Origin: Massilia rubra
GTDB taxonomy: Bacteria > Pseudomonadota > Gammaproteobacteria > Burkholderiales > Burkholderiaceae_D
NCBI RefSeq assembly: GCF_011682065.1
Contig: NZ_VUYU01000001.1
Coordinates: forward strand, 496,001 to 560,000
Length of the DNA: 64,000 bases
Direction of reading: 5' to 3'
The notes beneath the pieces are model-generated. The model was not told the DNA's origin and ran no database searches. It saw only the letters and a program-made list of their open reading frames with translations. Of this stretch, positions 8,465-17,753 are shown piece by piece. The position numbers were made by a program, and so were the translations under genes. Position 1 is the stretch's first letter. Each line of letters opens with the position of its first letter.

Positions 8465-9691
8465 TTACTTGAGCAGGGAGCGCTGTTCGATGCGCCTTGC
8501 GATTTCTGAAATCAGCTGGCGCGCCAGGGTGAGCTTGTCGGCGCGCGGCAGTACGGTGTGGCCAGTGTCGTCGAACAGCATGATGCTGTTCTCGTCCTGG
8601 CCGAAGGTGTGGTGGCCGATATTGCCGACCAAAAGAGGAATGCCCTTTTTTTCGCGCTTGACGGCGCCGTATTCTTCCAGGCGCTCCGATTCGGCGGCAA
8701 AACCGACGCAGTAAGGCCAGCCCGATACCGAGGTGGTGGCGGCGACCGACGCGAGGATGTCGGGATTCTGTTCGAACTCCAGGGTCGGCGTGGCGCCGTC
8801 GTCCTGTTTTTTCATTTTTTGCGTGCTGGCGTTGGACACGCGCCAGTCGGCCACCGCGGCCACGCTGATGAACACATGCTGGCCGCCGACGGCGTTCATC
8901 ACGGCGTCGTGCATCTGGCGCGCGCTTTGCACGTCGGTGCGGCGCACCCTGTGCGGCGTTGCCAGCGCGGTCGGGCCGGAGATCAGCGTGACCTCGGCGC
9001 CGGCCTCGCGCGCGGCGCGGGCAATGGCGTAACCCATTTTACCGGACGACAGGTTGGTGATGCCGCGTACCGGGTCGATCGCTTCAAAGGTCGGCCCGGC
9101 GGTGATCAGGACGCGCTTGCCGGCCAATACCTTGAGCTGGAACGAGGCGATGACTTCGTCGAGCAGCTCGGCCGGCTCGAGCATGCGGCCCAGGCCCGTT
9201 TCGCCGCAGGCTTGTTCGCCGGCGGCCGGGCCGAAGATCTTGATGCCGTCGGCGCGCAGCTGGGCGGCGTTGCGGCGGGTGGCGGGGTTTTCCCACATCT
9301 CGACATTCATGGCCGGGGCGACGAGCAGCGGCACGCGTTGCGGGCGCGCCAGGCACAAGGTCGAGAGCAGGTCGTCGCATACCCCGTGCGCCAGCTTGCG
9401 CATGAAGTCGGCCGAGCAGGGCGCGATCAGGATCGCATCGGCCGCGCGGGTCAGGTCGATGTGGGCCATGTTGTTGGCCACGCGCGGATCCCACTGGTCG
9501 GTGTGGACCGGATGGCCGGACAAGGCTTGCATGGTCACGGCGGTGATGAAGTGGGTGGCGGCGTCGGTCATGACCACCTGCACCGAGGCGCCCTGCTTGA
9601 TCAGCGCGCGGCACAGGTCCGCCGCCTTGTAGCAGGCCACCCCGCCGGACAGGCCGAGGACGATCTTCTTACCTTGCAGGTCCATCGTCAT
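8465..9691 (-). CDS. coaBC: Bifunctional phosphopantothenoylcysteine decarboxylase / phosphopantothenate-cysteine ligase
   Basis: Carries out two steps of coenzyme A synthesis: CTP-dependent ligation of cysteine to 4'-phosphopantothenate (CoaB) and FMN-dependent decarboxylation (CoaC). The N-terminal half is the flavoprotein CoaC ([22 protein letters not shown], substrate motif [19 protein letters not shown], and [10 protein letters not shown]). The C-terminal half is CoaB ([30 protein letters not shown]). The 408-residue length suits the fusion. The ATG at 9691 has GGAG seven bases upstream; a second ATG lies two codons in. Part of the ribF-to-dut run. Confidence 0.96.
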   Translation of the reverse strand: MTMDLQGKKIVLGLSGGVACYKAADLCRALIKQGASVQVVMTDAATHFITAVTMQALSGHPVHTDQWDPRVANNMAHIDLTRAADAILIAPCSADFMRKLAHGVCDDLLSTLCLARPQRVPLLVAPAMNVEMWENPATRRNAAQLRADGIKIFGPAAGEQACGETGLGRMLEPAELLDEVIASFQLKVLAGKRVLITAGPTFEAIDPVRGITNLSSGKMGYAIARAAREAGAEVTLISGPTALATPHRVRRTDVQSARQMHDAVMNAVGGQHVFISVAAVADWRVSNASTQKMKKQDDGATPTLEFEQNPDILASVAATTSVSGWPYCVGFAAESERLEEYGAVKREKKGIPLLVGNIGHHTFGQDENSIMLFDDTGHTVLPRADKLTLARQLISEIARRIEQRSLLK

Positions 9692-9702
9692 GGGCCGTCT
9701 CC

Positions 9703-10221
9703 TTATTGCCGGTTCACGCGGCGCAGCTCGTCGAAGACGAACAGCGCGGCGCCGACGCAGATGGCGCTGTCGGCGATGTTAAAGGCCGGGAAGTGGCCGA
9801 AGGCGGCGATGTGGAAGTCGAGGAAGTCGACCACATGACCATACGCCAGGCGATCGATGGCGTTGCCGATGGCGCCGCCCATGATCAGCGCCAGCGCCCA
9901 GCAGAACAGGCGCTGGCCGGCATGGCGCTTCAACATGTACAAGATGAAGCCGACCGCGATCACGGCCACGCCGGTGAAGAAGTAGCGCTGCCACCCGGGC
10001 TGGCTGTTCAGGAAACCGAAGGCGGCTCCCTTGTTATAGGCCAGCACCAGGTTGAAGAAGGAGGTGATGACCTTCTCTTCGCCGAACACGAAGGTTTTCT
10101 GGATCGCGATCTTGGTCAACTGGTCGATCAGGATCACGATGGCGGCGATGCCCAGCCAGGGCATCAGGCCGGAACCGCCTTGCGGCGAGGACGAGAACAG
10201 CTGTTTCTTTTTGGTGGCCAT
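9703..10221 (-). CDS. lspA: Lipoprotein signal peptidase (signal peptidase II)
   Basis: Inner-membrane aspartic protease that cleaves the signal peptide of prolipoproteins after Lgt has added diacylglycerol. The 172 residues hold four hydrophobic helices and the two catalytic aspartate motifs [19 protein letters not shown] and VDFLDFH. The family segment [12 protein letters not shown] is near the first helix. It follows ileS by 21 bp, the classical ileS-lspA pairing, and precedes coaBC by 11 bp. The N-terminus has a charged, Ser/Gly-rich extension ([17 protein letters not shown]). Confidence 0.97.
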   Translation of the reverse strand: MATKKKQLFSSSPQGGSGLMPWLGIAAIVILIDQLTKIAIQKTFVFGEEKVITSFFNLVLAYNKGAAFGFLNSQPGWQRYFFTGVAVIAVGFILYMLKRHAGQRLFCWALALIMGGAIGNAIDRLAYGHVVDFLDFHIAAFGHFPAFNIADSAICVGAALFVFDELRRVNRQ

Positions 10222-10242
10222 GGGTCGGTTTCTTCTTTTTGT

Positions 10243-13170
10243 TTATGCGAAGGCGCGCTTCTCGCCGCTGCCGAACAAATTGCTGAAGCAGCGGCCGCAC
10301 AGGCCCGCGTGCTCGGCGTGGCTGCCGACGTCGGCGCGATAATGCCAGCAACGCTCGCATTTCGGCGCACCGGAGGCGGCTACCTCGATCGCTTCGGCGG
10401 CTTCGTCGGCCACTTCGCTTACCTTCGCCTGCGAGGTGATGAAGACGAATTTGAGGTCGTCGTCCAGGCTCGCCAGCTGGCGGTATTTGTCGCCGCTGGC
10501 CTTGATGGTCAGCTCGGCCTGCAGCGACGAACCGATGGCGCCGGAGACGCGCAATTCTTCGAGCTGCTTGGTGACGTCGGTGCGCACCGCGCGCAATGTC
10601 GCGTACTTGTCCAGCAGGGCGGCGCCGTCGGCCACTTGCGGCAGGGTCCAGAAGGTTTGCGTGAAGATGGTCTCGTCGCTGGCGGCGAAGGCGTCGGCGT
10701 CGGCAAACACGGCCCACGCTTCCTCGGCGGTAAAGCTGAGCATCGGCGCCATCACCCGCAGCAGGCTTTGCGTGATGTGCCACAGCGCGGTCTGGGCCGA
10801 ACGGCGTGCCGGCGAATCGACGGCGGACGTGTACAGGCGGTCCTTGAGGATGTCCAGGTAAAAACCGCCCAGGTCTTCCGAGCAGTAGTTCTGCAGCTTG
10901 GAGACGACCGGGTGGAATTCGTAGCGCTCGTAGTGGCTGGCGATGTCGTTTTGCAGCGCACCCATGGCGGCGATCGCATAGCGGTCGATTTCCAGCAGGT
11001 CGGCCGTGGGCAGCGCGTGCTTGGCGTGGTCGAAGTCGGAGGTGTTCGCCAGCAGGAAGCGCAGGGTGTTGCGGATGCGGCGATACGATTCGGTCACGCG
11101 CTTCAAGATCTCTTCGGAGATCGACAGCTCGCCCGTGTAGTCGGTCGAGGCGACCCACAGGCGCAGGATGTCGGCGCCGAGGGTGTCGGAGATTTTTTGC
11201 GGCGCCATCGTGTTACCGAGCGACTTGGACATCTTCTTGCCCTCGGCGTCGACCGTGAAGCCGTGCGTGAGCAGGGCTTTGTACGGCGGGCAGCCATTGA
11301 GCATCGAAGACGTCAGCAGCGACGAATGGAACCAGCCGCGGTGCTGGTCCGAGCCTTCCAGGTACAGGTCGGCCGGGAAGTGCGACTGGGCCGCGTGCGA
11401 GCCGCGCAACACCGTCTGGTGGGTGCAGCCTGAATCGAACCAGACGTCGAGCGTGTCCTTGTTCTTGACGTACATGTCGGCATCGTCACCGAGCAGGTCT
11501 TTCGGCTCGATGCTGAGCCAGGCGTCGATGCCGCGCTCTTCGAACATTTTTGCGATCTGTTCCAGCAGTTCGGGCGTGCGCGGATGCAGCTGGCCGGTTT
11601 CTTTGTGCAGGAAGAAGGCCATCGGCACACCCCACTGGCGCTGGCGCGACAGGGTCCAGTCGGGACGGTTTTCGATCATGCCGTGCAGGCGCGCCTGGCC
11701 CCAGTCGGGGAAGAAGCGCGTTTCGGTAATGCCCTTCAAGGCCGTTTCGCGCAGGGTCGGTCCGCCGTCTTTTGGGGTCACGTCCATGCCGGCGAACCAC
11801 TGCGAGGTGGCGCGGTAGACGATCGGGGTTTTATGACGCCAGCAGTGCATGTAGCTGTGATCGAACATCTTCACTTCGAACAGGGCGCCGGCGGCGGTGA
11901 GCGCCGCGCAGATCGGCTTCGACGCTTCCCAGATGGTCATGCCGCCGAATAGCGGCAGGGTCGACGCGAAGCGGCCGTCACCCATGACGGGGGTCAGGAT
12001 TTCGTCATCCTTCATGCCGTGCGCCTTGCACGAAATGAAGTCGTCCAGGCCGTAGGCCGGCGCCGAGTGAACCACGCCGGTGCCGCTTTCGGTGGTGACG
12101 TAATCGGCCATGTAGACCGGCGAGAGACGGTCAAAAAAGGCGTCGGATGCGTGCAGCGGGTGCTTGAAGGCGATGCCGTCGAACGCGGCGCCGAGGCAGG
12201 TGGCGATGACTTTGCCTTCGAGCTTGTAGCGCGCCAGGCACGATTCGGCCAGGTCGGCGGCCAGGATCAGCAGCAGCGGCTTGCCGTCGCGCGTGGTTTC
12301 GACCAGCGCGTACGTGACTTCCGGATTGACGTTGAGCGCCTGGTTGGACGGAATGGTCCACGGCGTGGTGGTCCAGATGACGATAAAGCCGTCACCGGCA
12401 GGCAGCGCCGCCAGGCCGAAGGCGGCGGCCAGCTTCTCGTGTTGGGTGAAGGCGAAGCCGACGTCGATGGCCGGGTCGCGCTTGTCCTGGTATTCGACTT
12501 CCGCTTCGGCCAGGGCCGAGCCGCAATCGAAGCACCAGTTCACCGGTTTCAGGCCACGGTACACATAACCTTTGTCGAGCAGGGCGCCGAGCGAGCGCAG
12601 TTCGTCCGCTTCGTTACGGAAGGCCATGGTCAGGTACGGATTGTCCCATTCACCGAGCACGCCCAGGCGAATGAAGCCGGCGCGCTGGCGGTCGACCTGT
12701 TCGAGCGCGTAGGCCCGGGCTTTGGTCAGCACGTCGGCGGTCGGCAGGTTTTTGCCGTGCAGTTTTTCGATCTGGATTTCGATCGGCATGCCGTGGCAAT
12801 CCCAGCCCGGCACATACGGCGCGTCGAAGCCGGCGATGCCGCGCGACTTGACGACCATGTCTTTCAAGATCTTGTTGACGGCGTGGCCGAGGTGGATATC
12901 GCCGTTGGCGTACGGCGGGCCGTCGTGCAGCACGAACATCGGACGGCCCTTGGCCGCCTTGCGCACGCGCTCGTAGATTTTCTTGTCCTGCCATTGCTTG
13001 ACCCAGCCCGGCTCGCGCTTGGCCAGGTCGCCGCGCATCGGGAACGGGGTGTCGGTCATGTTGACCGGGTATTTGCTCACCGGCCTGGCATCCTTTTTTC
13101 CTTCTTTTTTAGGACCCTGCGGGGCTTGCTGGTTCTGCTCTGGCTTGCTGGTTTGGCTATTGTCGGACAT
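10243..13170 (-). CDS. ileS: Isoleucyl-tRNA synthetase
   Basis: Charges tRNA-Ile; class I synthetase with editing of valine. The 975-residue protein carries the HIGH signature ([20 protein letters not shown]), the editing domain with [13 protein letters not shown], the KMSKS loop ([16 protein letters not shown]) and a C-terminal zinc finger ([12 protein letters not shown] ... CGRC). It has a charged N-terminal extension (about 30 residues, Lys/Gln-rich) before the conserved start of the fold. The frame opens at a TTG (13182), but the ATG four codons on is taken as the start. It sits 72 bp after ribF and 21 bp before lspA. Confidence 0.97.
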   Translation of the reverse strand: MSDNSQTSKPEQNQQAPQGPKKEGKKDARPVSKYPVNMTDTPFPMRGDLAKREPGWVKQWQDKKIYERVRKAAKGRPMFVLHDGPPYANGDIHLGHAVNKILKDMVVKSRGIAGFDAPYVPGWDCHGMPIEIQIEKLHGKNLPTADVLTKARAYALEQVDRQRAGFIRLGVLGEWDNPYLTMAFRNEADELRSLGALLDKGYVYRGLKPVNWCFDCGSALAEAEVEYQDKRDPAIDVGFAFTQHEKLAAAFGLAALPAGDGFIVIWTTTPWTIPSNQALNVNPEVTYALVETTRDGKPLLLILAADLAESCLARYKLEGKVIATCLGAAFDGIAFKHPLHASDAFFDRLSPVYMADYVTTESGTGVVHSAPAYGLDDFISCKAHGMKDDEILTPVMGDGRFASTLPLFGGMTIWEASKPICAALTAAGALFEVKMFDHSYMHCWRHKTPIVYRATSQWFAGMDVTPKDGGPTLRETALKGITETRFFPDWGQARLHGMIENRPDWTLSRQRQWGVPMAFFLHKETGQLHPRTPELLEQIAKMFEERGIDAWLSIEPKDLLGDDADMYVKNKDTLDVWFDSGCTHQTVLRGSHAAQSHFPADLYLEGSDQHRGWFHSSLLTSSMLNGCPPYKALLTHGFTVDAEGKKMSKSLGNTMAPQKISDTLGADILRLWVASTDYTGELSISEEILKRVTESYRRIRNTLRFLLANTSDFDHAKHALPTADLLEIDRYAIAAMGALQNDIASHYERYEFHPVVSKLQNYCSEDLGGFYLDILKDRLYTSAVDSPARRSAQTALWHITQSLLRVMAPMLSFTAEEAWAVFADADAFAASDETIFTQTFWTLPQVADGAALLDKYATLRAVRTDVTKQLEELRVSGAIGSSLQAELTIKASGDKYRQLASLDDDLKFVFITSQAKVSEVADEAAEAIEVAASGAPKCERCWHYRADVGSHAEHAGLCGRCFSNLFGSGEKRAFA

Positions 13171-13242
13171 ATTTTTCTTCAAAGAGGTGTATCTGGGTGT
13201 CTTGGATCGTGACGCGTGCTGCAGCGCTTCATGCGTGCGGCG

Positions 13243-14214
13243 TCAAATTCGGTCAGTGGCGGTGAGGGCGGCGGCGCGCCGGGCGAACCAGGCGCGCGCC
13301 TGGTCGCTGTCGCGCGTGATCGCGGCGGTCAAGGTGGCCAGGTCGGTGTATTTTTCTTCGTCGCGGATCTTTTCGAGGAATTCGACACGCACCATCTTGC
13401 CGTAGCAGGACTGGGCGAAGTCGAACACGTGCACCTCGAGCAGCACGCGGCCGCTGTCGTCGACGGTGGGGCGCACGCCCAGGCTGGCCACGGCCGGCAG
13501 CGGCGCGGGCCCGAGGCCATGCACCTGGACGATGAAAATGCCGGACAGGGCAGGGCGGTGCGCCACGCGTAAATTCAAGGTCGGAAAGCCGAGCGTGCGG
13601 CCCAGCTTGGCGCCGTGGATCACATGGCCCGACATGGCGTACGGGTGGCCGAGCAGCTGGCCGGCCTGCTCGAAGTCGCCCGCGGCCAGCGCCGTGCGCA
13701 CGGCCGATGAGGAGATGCGCTGGGCCCCGTGCATCACCGTGGGCAGCGTCTCGACATGAAAGCCGTGGCGCTTGCCCGCTTCGACCAGCATGGCGACCGT
13801 GCCGGCGCGCCGCGCGCCGTAGCAGAAGTCGTCGCCGACCATCAGCCACTTGACGTGCAGGCCCTCGACCAGCACGCGCTCGACGAAATCGTCGGGCGAG
13901 ATGGCGGCGAAATGTTCGTTGAAGTGTTCGACGATGACGCGGTCGATGCCGGCGTTCGAGAGCGATTGCAGCTTGTCGCGCAGGTTGGCGATGCGGTTCG
14001 GCGCGCGCGACAGGTCGCCGGCGCGGCGCGCGAAAAATTCGCGTGGATGCGGCTCGAACGTCATCACGGCCGCTTCCAGTCCCAGGTTGGAGGCGGCGGC
14101 GCACACGCGCGCCAACAATGCCTGGTGGCCGCGATGGACACCGTCAAAGTTACCGATCGTCAGTGCGCAGGGCGCGCGCGCCCTGTCGTTGGGAAGTCCG
14201 CGAAAAACCTTCAT
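13243..14214 (-). CDS. ribF: Bifunctional riboflavin kinase / FAD synthetase
   Basis: Makes FMN from riboflavin and FAD from FMN. The 323 residues have the nucleotidyltransferase N-terminus (ALTIGNFDGVHRGHQALL, then MTFEPHPREFF, then VVGDDFCYGARR-like MVGDDFCYGARRAG) and the riboflavin kinase C-terminus (GRTLGFPTLNL, VASLGVRPTVDD, EVHVFDFAQSCYGKMVRVEFLEKIRDE). The ATG at 14214 (KVFRGLPN) fits the family; the open frame further upstream lies in a dispersed repeat. First gene of the ribF-ileS-lspA-coaBC-dut run. No FMN riboswitch is seen in front of it. Confidence 0.97.
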   Translation of the reverse strand: MKVFRGLPNDRARAPCALTIGNFDGVHRGHQALLARVCAAASNLGLEAAVMTFEPHPREFFARRAGDLSRAPNRIANLRDKLQSLSNAGIDRVIVEHFNEHFAAISPDDFVERVLVEGLHVKWLMVGDDFCYGARRAGTVAMLVEAGKRHGFHVETLPTVMHGAQRISSSAVRTALAAGDFEQAGQLLGHPYAMSGHVIHGAKLGRTLGFPTLNLRVAHRPALSGIFIVQVHGLGPAPLPAVASLGVRPTVDDSGRVLLEVHVFDFAQSCYGKMVRVEFLEKIRDEEKYTDLATLTAAITRDSDQARAWFARRAAALTATDRI

Positions 14215-14242
14215 AGGGTGCTCTTGGGATGTCTGTGCATGA

Positions 14243-14376
14243 GGGAACCTCGAAAAACCTACTGCGCGGCGCAATTTTCGCCCTGCGATGCTCACCGTAC
14301 TTTCGTACGGTTGCGCTTCTCGGACTGCGCGTCCCGAACGAAACTGCGCCGCTCGCTACGGTTTTTCGAGGTCCCC
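14243..14376. repeat. Dispersed palindromic repeat, copy 1 (~134 bp)
   Basis: Ends are inverted repeats of 17 bases with one mismatch (GGGAACCTCGAAAAACC and GGTTTTTCGAGGTCCCC). Inside lies the short palindrome ACCGTA-CTTTCG-TACGGT. A second copy at 23992-24115 shares long identical stretches such as CGCAATTTTCG and CCTGCGATGCTCACCGTAC. This looks like a non-coding intergenic repeat (REP/MITE-like) in front of ribF, and it explains the odd open frames running through both copies. Confidence 0.75.
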
Positions 14377-14412
14377 ATGAATTATCGAAGTAGCGATTAT
14401 ACGGTCAAAGCT

Positions 14413-14448
14413 AAAAAGCGCTGCCTGCAAGATGCAGACAGCGCTTTT
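14413..14448 (-). terminator. Rho-independent terminator after the TPR gene
   Basis: Arms AAAAGCGCTGCCTGCA and TGCAGACAGCGCTTTT form a 16-bp stem with one G-U pair in the minus-strand RNA and a 3-base loop, followed on the minus strand by a run of T. It starts about 25 bases after the TPR gene stop. Confidence 0.82.
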
Positions 14449-14472
14449 CAGGATGCTACCTGGTGGTGACGA

Positions 14473-15711
14473 TCAAGCCGGATGGTTGATGGCCATGATC
14501 CAGTAGCGTGCCAGTTCGGCAGTGCCTTCCTTGCCGCCAACCGATTTCAGGGTGGTGATGGCTTTGGCCTTCTGGCCGGCCACGGCGTAAGCCTGGCCCA
14601 GGCGCAGCTTGGCGTCGTCGGGACGCGTCAGGCCGCCGGCGGCGATGGTTTTTTCCATCAGTGCCAGGCCTTTTTCGGTCTGGCCGGCTTGCACCATGCC
14701 GTAGCCCAGGCTCACCAGGCCATCTTTATCGCCGGCTTTGACCAGCGTCGCTTCGGTGATGGCGACATTCTTGTTGAAATCGGCCAGGTTTTTGTCGGCC
14801 AGGTCTTTCAGGCGCTGGTGACGTGCTGCATCGGTGCCCACACCGAGGATGCCGGCCTTGTAGCCCTTCTCGACGATCTTGACCGCTTCCGCAGGGGCGC
14901 CGTCGCGCAGGACCAGCTGGGCCAGTTCCATGTATTCGCTCGGCTTTTTCAGCAGGTTGTTGGCCAGTTGCAGGCGCGACACGTCGACGCGCAGGCGGTC
15001 GGCAAACCCTTGCTTGCCGACGATACGGTTCAGCAGGTCGGCCCAGTAGCTCGGTTTCGGATGGTGGGCTGCCAGTTTTTCGATGGTATCGACATAGCCG
15101 GCCTTGTCGCCGCTCTTGTTCTGCAGATTGGCCATCATTTGCAGCGGTTCTTCCGGCGGCGTGCGGCCGGATTTGTCGTACGAGGCCAGGTCTGCCTTGA
15201 GCAGGCGGGTGGCTTCGGCGGTGTTACCCATCGACACGTAATTCTGGATCAGGTAAGCGCGCAGCTTCGGATCGTCGCGGTCTTTCAGCGATTTCTGGAT
15301 GGCCGCATTGGCCTTGCCGAATTCCTTGGCGCGCATGTAAATGCCGATCAAGCCTTCGGAGAAATTGGCGCGTTCGCTGGCGGACAATTTGCCCGAGTCG
15401 ATCAGTTTTTCGAAGGAGCGGGCGGCGGTATCGTAGTCGCCGGCGGTCGAGGCGGCGGCGGCGCGCACGCGTTCGATCAGGTATTGCTCATTCGCGGTCG
15501 GGTTTTTGCTGTCGAGCTTGCGCAGTTCGTTGAGCGCATCCTTCGCGCGTCCGGCTTGCATCATTTTCTGGGCAGCCTGCAAAGGACCACCGATTTCCGC
15601 GCGCACCGCTTCTGCTGCGTAGGCAGTGGACAGTCCGACGACGGGCGTTGCTGCGGTAAAGCCAAGAGCGGCCATGGCGAGGCCGAGATGTGCGAGACGA
15701 AACTTGATCAT
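14473..15711 (-). CDS. Periplasmic TPR protein of the Ton cluster
   Basis: A 412-residue exported protein of unknown precise role. A signal peptide (MIKFRLAHLGLAMAALGFTAATPVVGLSTAYAA, cleavage near AYAA-EA; given here as a description of its hydrophobic core) is followed by helical repeats of TPR type: AAQKMMQAGRAKDALNEL, AGDYDTAARSFEKLIDSG, AKEFGKANAAIQKSL, and near the C-terminus AGQTEKGLALMEKTIAAGG and LGQAYAVAGQKAKAITTL. It follows the second exbD after a hairpin terminator, so it may be expressed partly by read-through. Such TPR proteins often accompany tonB-exbB-exbD-exbD clusters in Oxalobacteraceae, so a scaffold or energy-transduction role is inferred. Confidence 0.82.
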   Translation of the reverse strand: MIKFRLAHLGLAMAALGFTAATPVVGLSTAYAAEAVRAEIGGPLQAAQKMMQAGRAKDALNELRKLDSKNPTANEQYLIERVRAAAASTAGDYDTAARSFEKLIDSGKLSASERANFSEGLIGIYMRAKEFGKANAAIQKSLKDRDDPKLRAYLIQNYVSMGNTAEATRLLKADLASYDKSGRTPPEEPLQMMANLQNKSGDKAGYVDTIEKLAAHHPKPSYWADLLNRIVGKQGFADRLRVDVSRLQLANNLLKKPSEYMELAQLVLRDGAPAEAVKIVEKGYKAGILGVGTDAARHQRLKDLADKNLADFNKNVAITEATLVKAGDKDGLVSLGYGMVQAGQTEKGLALMEKTIAAGGLTRPDDAKLRLGQAYAVAGQKAKAITTLKSVGGKEGTAELARYWIMAINHPA

Positions 15712-15727
15712 TGGGACTCTTTCAATC

Positions 15728-15756
15728 AAAAGCGAAACGGCAGGGTTACCCTGCCG
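15728..15756 (-). terminator. Hairpin terminator/attenuator between exbD2 and the TPR gene
   Basis: An 8-bp perfect stem (CGGCAGGG/CCCTGCCG, loop TTA, at 15738-15756) is followed on the minus strand by TTTCGCTTTT. It lies between the second exbD and the TPR gene, so it could reduce transcription of the latter. Confidence 0.65.
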
Positions 15757-15778
15757 TATCGTCAATTAGCAATAGCGC

Positions 15779-16207
15779 TTATTGGAACTGTTCGTTACCA
15801 ACCATACCAATCTTTTTCACACCGAGGCGCTGGGCAGTTGCCATCACGCCGGCAACATACTTGTACTCAACCAGCTTGTTGGGGCGCAGGTGCACTTCCG
15901 GCTGGTCAGCCATGGCGGCGACGTTATTCATCTTCGCTTCCAGGTCCGAGCGGTTGGCGACGACTGCGTTGTCCCACAAAATCGTGCCGTCGAAGTCGAC
16001 GTCGATCGTGATGACCACAGGCGGCGTCGGCGGTACCGTTGAAGGACCGACAGGCATGTTCAGGTTGACTGCATGGTTTTGTTTCGGAATCGTGATGATC
16101 AACATGATAATCAAGACCAACATCACGTCGATCAAGGGAGTCATGTTCATTTCCATCATTGGTTCCGGATCCGCGCCTGCGGCGGGAGAACCGACACTCA
16201 TACTCAT
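15779..16207 (-). CDS. exbD: ExbD/TolR-family biopolymer transporter (second copy)
   Basis: Inner-membrane protein that, with ExbB, uses the proton gradient to energise TonB. The 142 residues have a short cytoplasmic N-terminus, one transmembrane helix carrying the conserved aspartate (EMNMTPLIDVMLVLIIMLIIT) and a periplasmic domain (PEVHLRPNKLVEYKYVAGVMATAQRLGVKKIGMVG). It shares layout with the upstream exbD but is clearly diverged, so the two probably form a mixed ExbD pair, as seen in other TonB-ExbB-ExbD1-ExbD2 clusters. Confidence 0.92.
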   Translation of the reverse strand: MSMSVGSPAAGADPEPMMEMNMTPLIDVMLVLIIMLIITIPKQNHAVNLNMPVGPSTVPPTPPVVITIDVDFDGTILWDNAVVANRSDLEAKMNNVAAMADQPEVHLRPNKLVEYKYVAGVMATAQRLGVKKIGMVGNEQFQ

Positions 16208-16235
16208 GATGTTTCCTTTTCTAATGTTGGAACCC

Positions 16236-16274
16236 GCAGGGCGCGGGACCGGTGTTGCTGGTCCCGCGCCCTGC
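16236..16274 (-). other. 15-bp perfect intercistronic hairpin between the two exbD genes
   Basis: GCAGGGCGCGGGACC pairs perfectly with GGTCCCGCGCCCTGC across a 9-base loop in the 78-bp gap between exbD genes. There is no T-run after it on the minus strand, so it is more likely an mRNA-stabilising or processing element that sets unequal expression of the two exbD genes than a terminator. The ribosome-binding region of the second exbD lies just beyond it. Confidence 0.6.
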
Positions 16275-16285
16275 TCAAGGAGGAC

Positions 16286-16726
16286 TTAGCGGGTGCCACC
16301 AGTTTTATCTGGTGGTTCCGTAATGAAGCCGACCTTTTGAATCCCAGCACGCTGTGCCGTGAACATCACCTTGCCGATGAACTCGTAACGCGTTTGCTGA
16401 TCGCCGCGGACGTGAACTTCAGGCTGAGGCAACTTGACCGCCTCTTTCTTCAAGAACTCGAACAGTTCGTCCGTGTTGTTGAGGATAGTCTGGTTCCAGT
16501 ACATCTTGCCTTCTTTATTGACAACGATGTTCACCGTGGTTGGCTTAGGTTTCAATGCCTGGTTGGTTTCCGAAGGTAACGCGATCTTTTGCAGCTTCAG
16601 AACAACCGGGCTCGTAATCAAGAAGATAATCAGCAGAACCAACATGATGTCGACAAGCGGCGTCGTGTTGATTTCTGACATGACTGCATCTTCTTCTCCG
16701 CTATCGGAGCCGACGCTCATGGACAT
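16286..16726 (-). CDS. exbD: ExbD/TolR-family biopolymer transporter (first copy)
   Basis: Proton-channel partner of ExbB in the TonB energising complex. The 146 residues include a cytoplasmic acidic N-terminus (SMSVGSDSGEEDAVMSEIN), a single helix with the essential aspartate (TTPLVDIMLVLLIIFLITSP) and a periplasmic domain (KMYWNQTILNN, PEVHVRGDQQTRYEFIGKVMFTAQRAGIQKVGFI). It begins six bases after the exbB stop, so it is tightly coupled to exbB. Confidence 0.94.
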   Translation of the reverse strand: MSMSVGSDSGEEDAVMSEINTTPLVDIMLVLLIIFLITSPVVLKLQKIALPSETNQALKPKPTTVNIVVNKEGKMYWNQTILNNTDELFEFLKKEAVKLPQPEVHVRGDQQTRYEFIGKVMFTAQRAGIQKVGFITEPPDKTGGTR

Positions 16727-16732
16727 GGTGAA

Positions 16733-17665
16733 TTATCCGATCTTTTTAGCGCCGGCAGCACGGCCAGCTTCGCTCGTCGACATGGCGCCCGAAATCAGGA
16801 CCGAGTGAACGTCAGCGCTGAACGAGCGGACATCTTCCATTGCCGACTTGTTACGACGAACCAACCAGTTGTAACCCAGAACCGCAGGAACCGCAACGAA
16901 CAGACCGAACGCGGTCATGATCAGCGCTTCACCCACCGGACCTGCCACTTTATCGATCGATGCGTTACCCGACATACCGATGGCGGTCAGCGCATTGTAG
17001 ATACCCCACACCGTACCGAACAGACCGATAAACGGTGCGGTCGAACCAACGGTTGCCAGGAACGACAGGCCGTCTTGCAGACGCGATTGAACTTTGTCAA
17101 CAGCGCGCTGGATCGACATCGTCACCCAGGTCGACAGGTCGATCTGCTCAAGCAGGGCGCCATCGTGGTGATTGGTTGCCTTGGTGCCGGTTTCAGCGAT
17201 GAAGCGGAATGGGCTGCCTTCTTTCAGGGTAGCCGAACCAGCTGCGATCGACGATGCTTTCCAGAACTTGGCCTGGGCTTCTTTCGATTGCTTGAAGATT
17301 TTAGCCTGGTCGATCAGCTTGGTGATCAGGATGTACCACGAACCCATCGACATCAGCGACAGAATGATCAGCGTGCCTTTGGAAACGAAGTCGCCTTCGG
17401 CCCACAGGGCTTCGATACCGTACGGATTCTTGACGGCTTCTTTTTCGCCTTCTTTGACTGCTGGAGCTGCTGCTTCAGGCGCCGGCGCTGCTGGAGCAGC
17501 TGCTTCTGGTGCTGGTGCCGCAGCTGGAGCCGCTGCGTCTGCCGCAGGGGCTGCCGCTGGAGCAGGAGCGTCAGCGAAAGCTGGTGCGGAGACCAGCGCC
17601 GAAGCTGCTGTAACCGAGAACAGGACAGCCGCCAGTGCAGCGGACAAACGGGTATTCTTAAACAT
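16733..17665 (-). CDS. exbB: ExbB/TolQ/MotA-family proton channel with signal peptide and Ala-Pro linker
   Basis: Inner-membrane proton channel scaffold for ExbD and TonB. The 310-residue protein has a cleavable-looking signal peptide (about residues 1-32, ending AFADAP), a long Ala/Pro/Glu-rich linker (about 33-70), then three transmembrane helices: GTLIILSLMSMGSWYILI, FLATVGSTAPFIGLFGTVWGIY and ALIMTAFGLFVAVPAVLGYNWLV. This is the long ExbB form with an N-terminal periplasmic extension. A strong GGAGG precedes the ATG. It lies 88 bp after tonB and is followed directly by exbD. Confidence 0.94.
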   Translation of the reverse strand: MFKNTRLSAALAAVLFSVTAASALVSAPAFADAPAPAAAPAADAAAPAAAPAPEAAAPAAPAPEAAAPAVKEGEKEAVKNPYGIEALWAEGDFVSKGTLIILSLMSMGSWYILITKLIDQAKIFKQSKEAQAKFWKASSIAAGSATLKEGSPFRFIAETGTKATNHHDGALLEQIDLSTWVTMSIQRAVDKVQSRLQDGLSFLATVGSTAPFIGLFGTVWGIYNALTAIGMSGNASIDKVAGPVGEALIMTAFGLFVAVPAVLGYNWLVRRNKSAMEDVRSFSADVHSVLISGAMSTSEAGRAAGAKKIG

Positions 17666-17753
17666 GCTTCCTCCAAATTTATAAAATAATCAGTTCGCTG
17701 AACATAATGACAACGAAAATCACAGTAGTGAGACTAAACTGCCGCCTCGGTTC

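Noticed and set aside
14215-14242. FMN riboswitch before ribF
   Set aside because: The gap before ribF is short and then filled by a dispersed repeat; no FMN-element conserved pattern was seen.
14249-14376. Peptide-like similarity of open frames in the two dispersed repeats
   Set aside because: The matching translations (RKTxxAxQFSxCDAHRT) come from the repeated DNA itself; the element is palindromic and lacks starts, so it is not a protein family.
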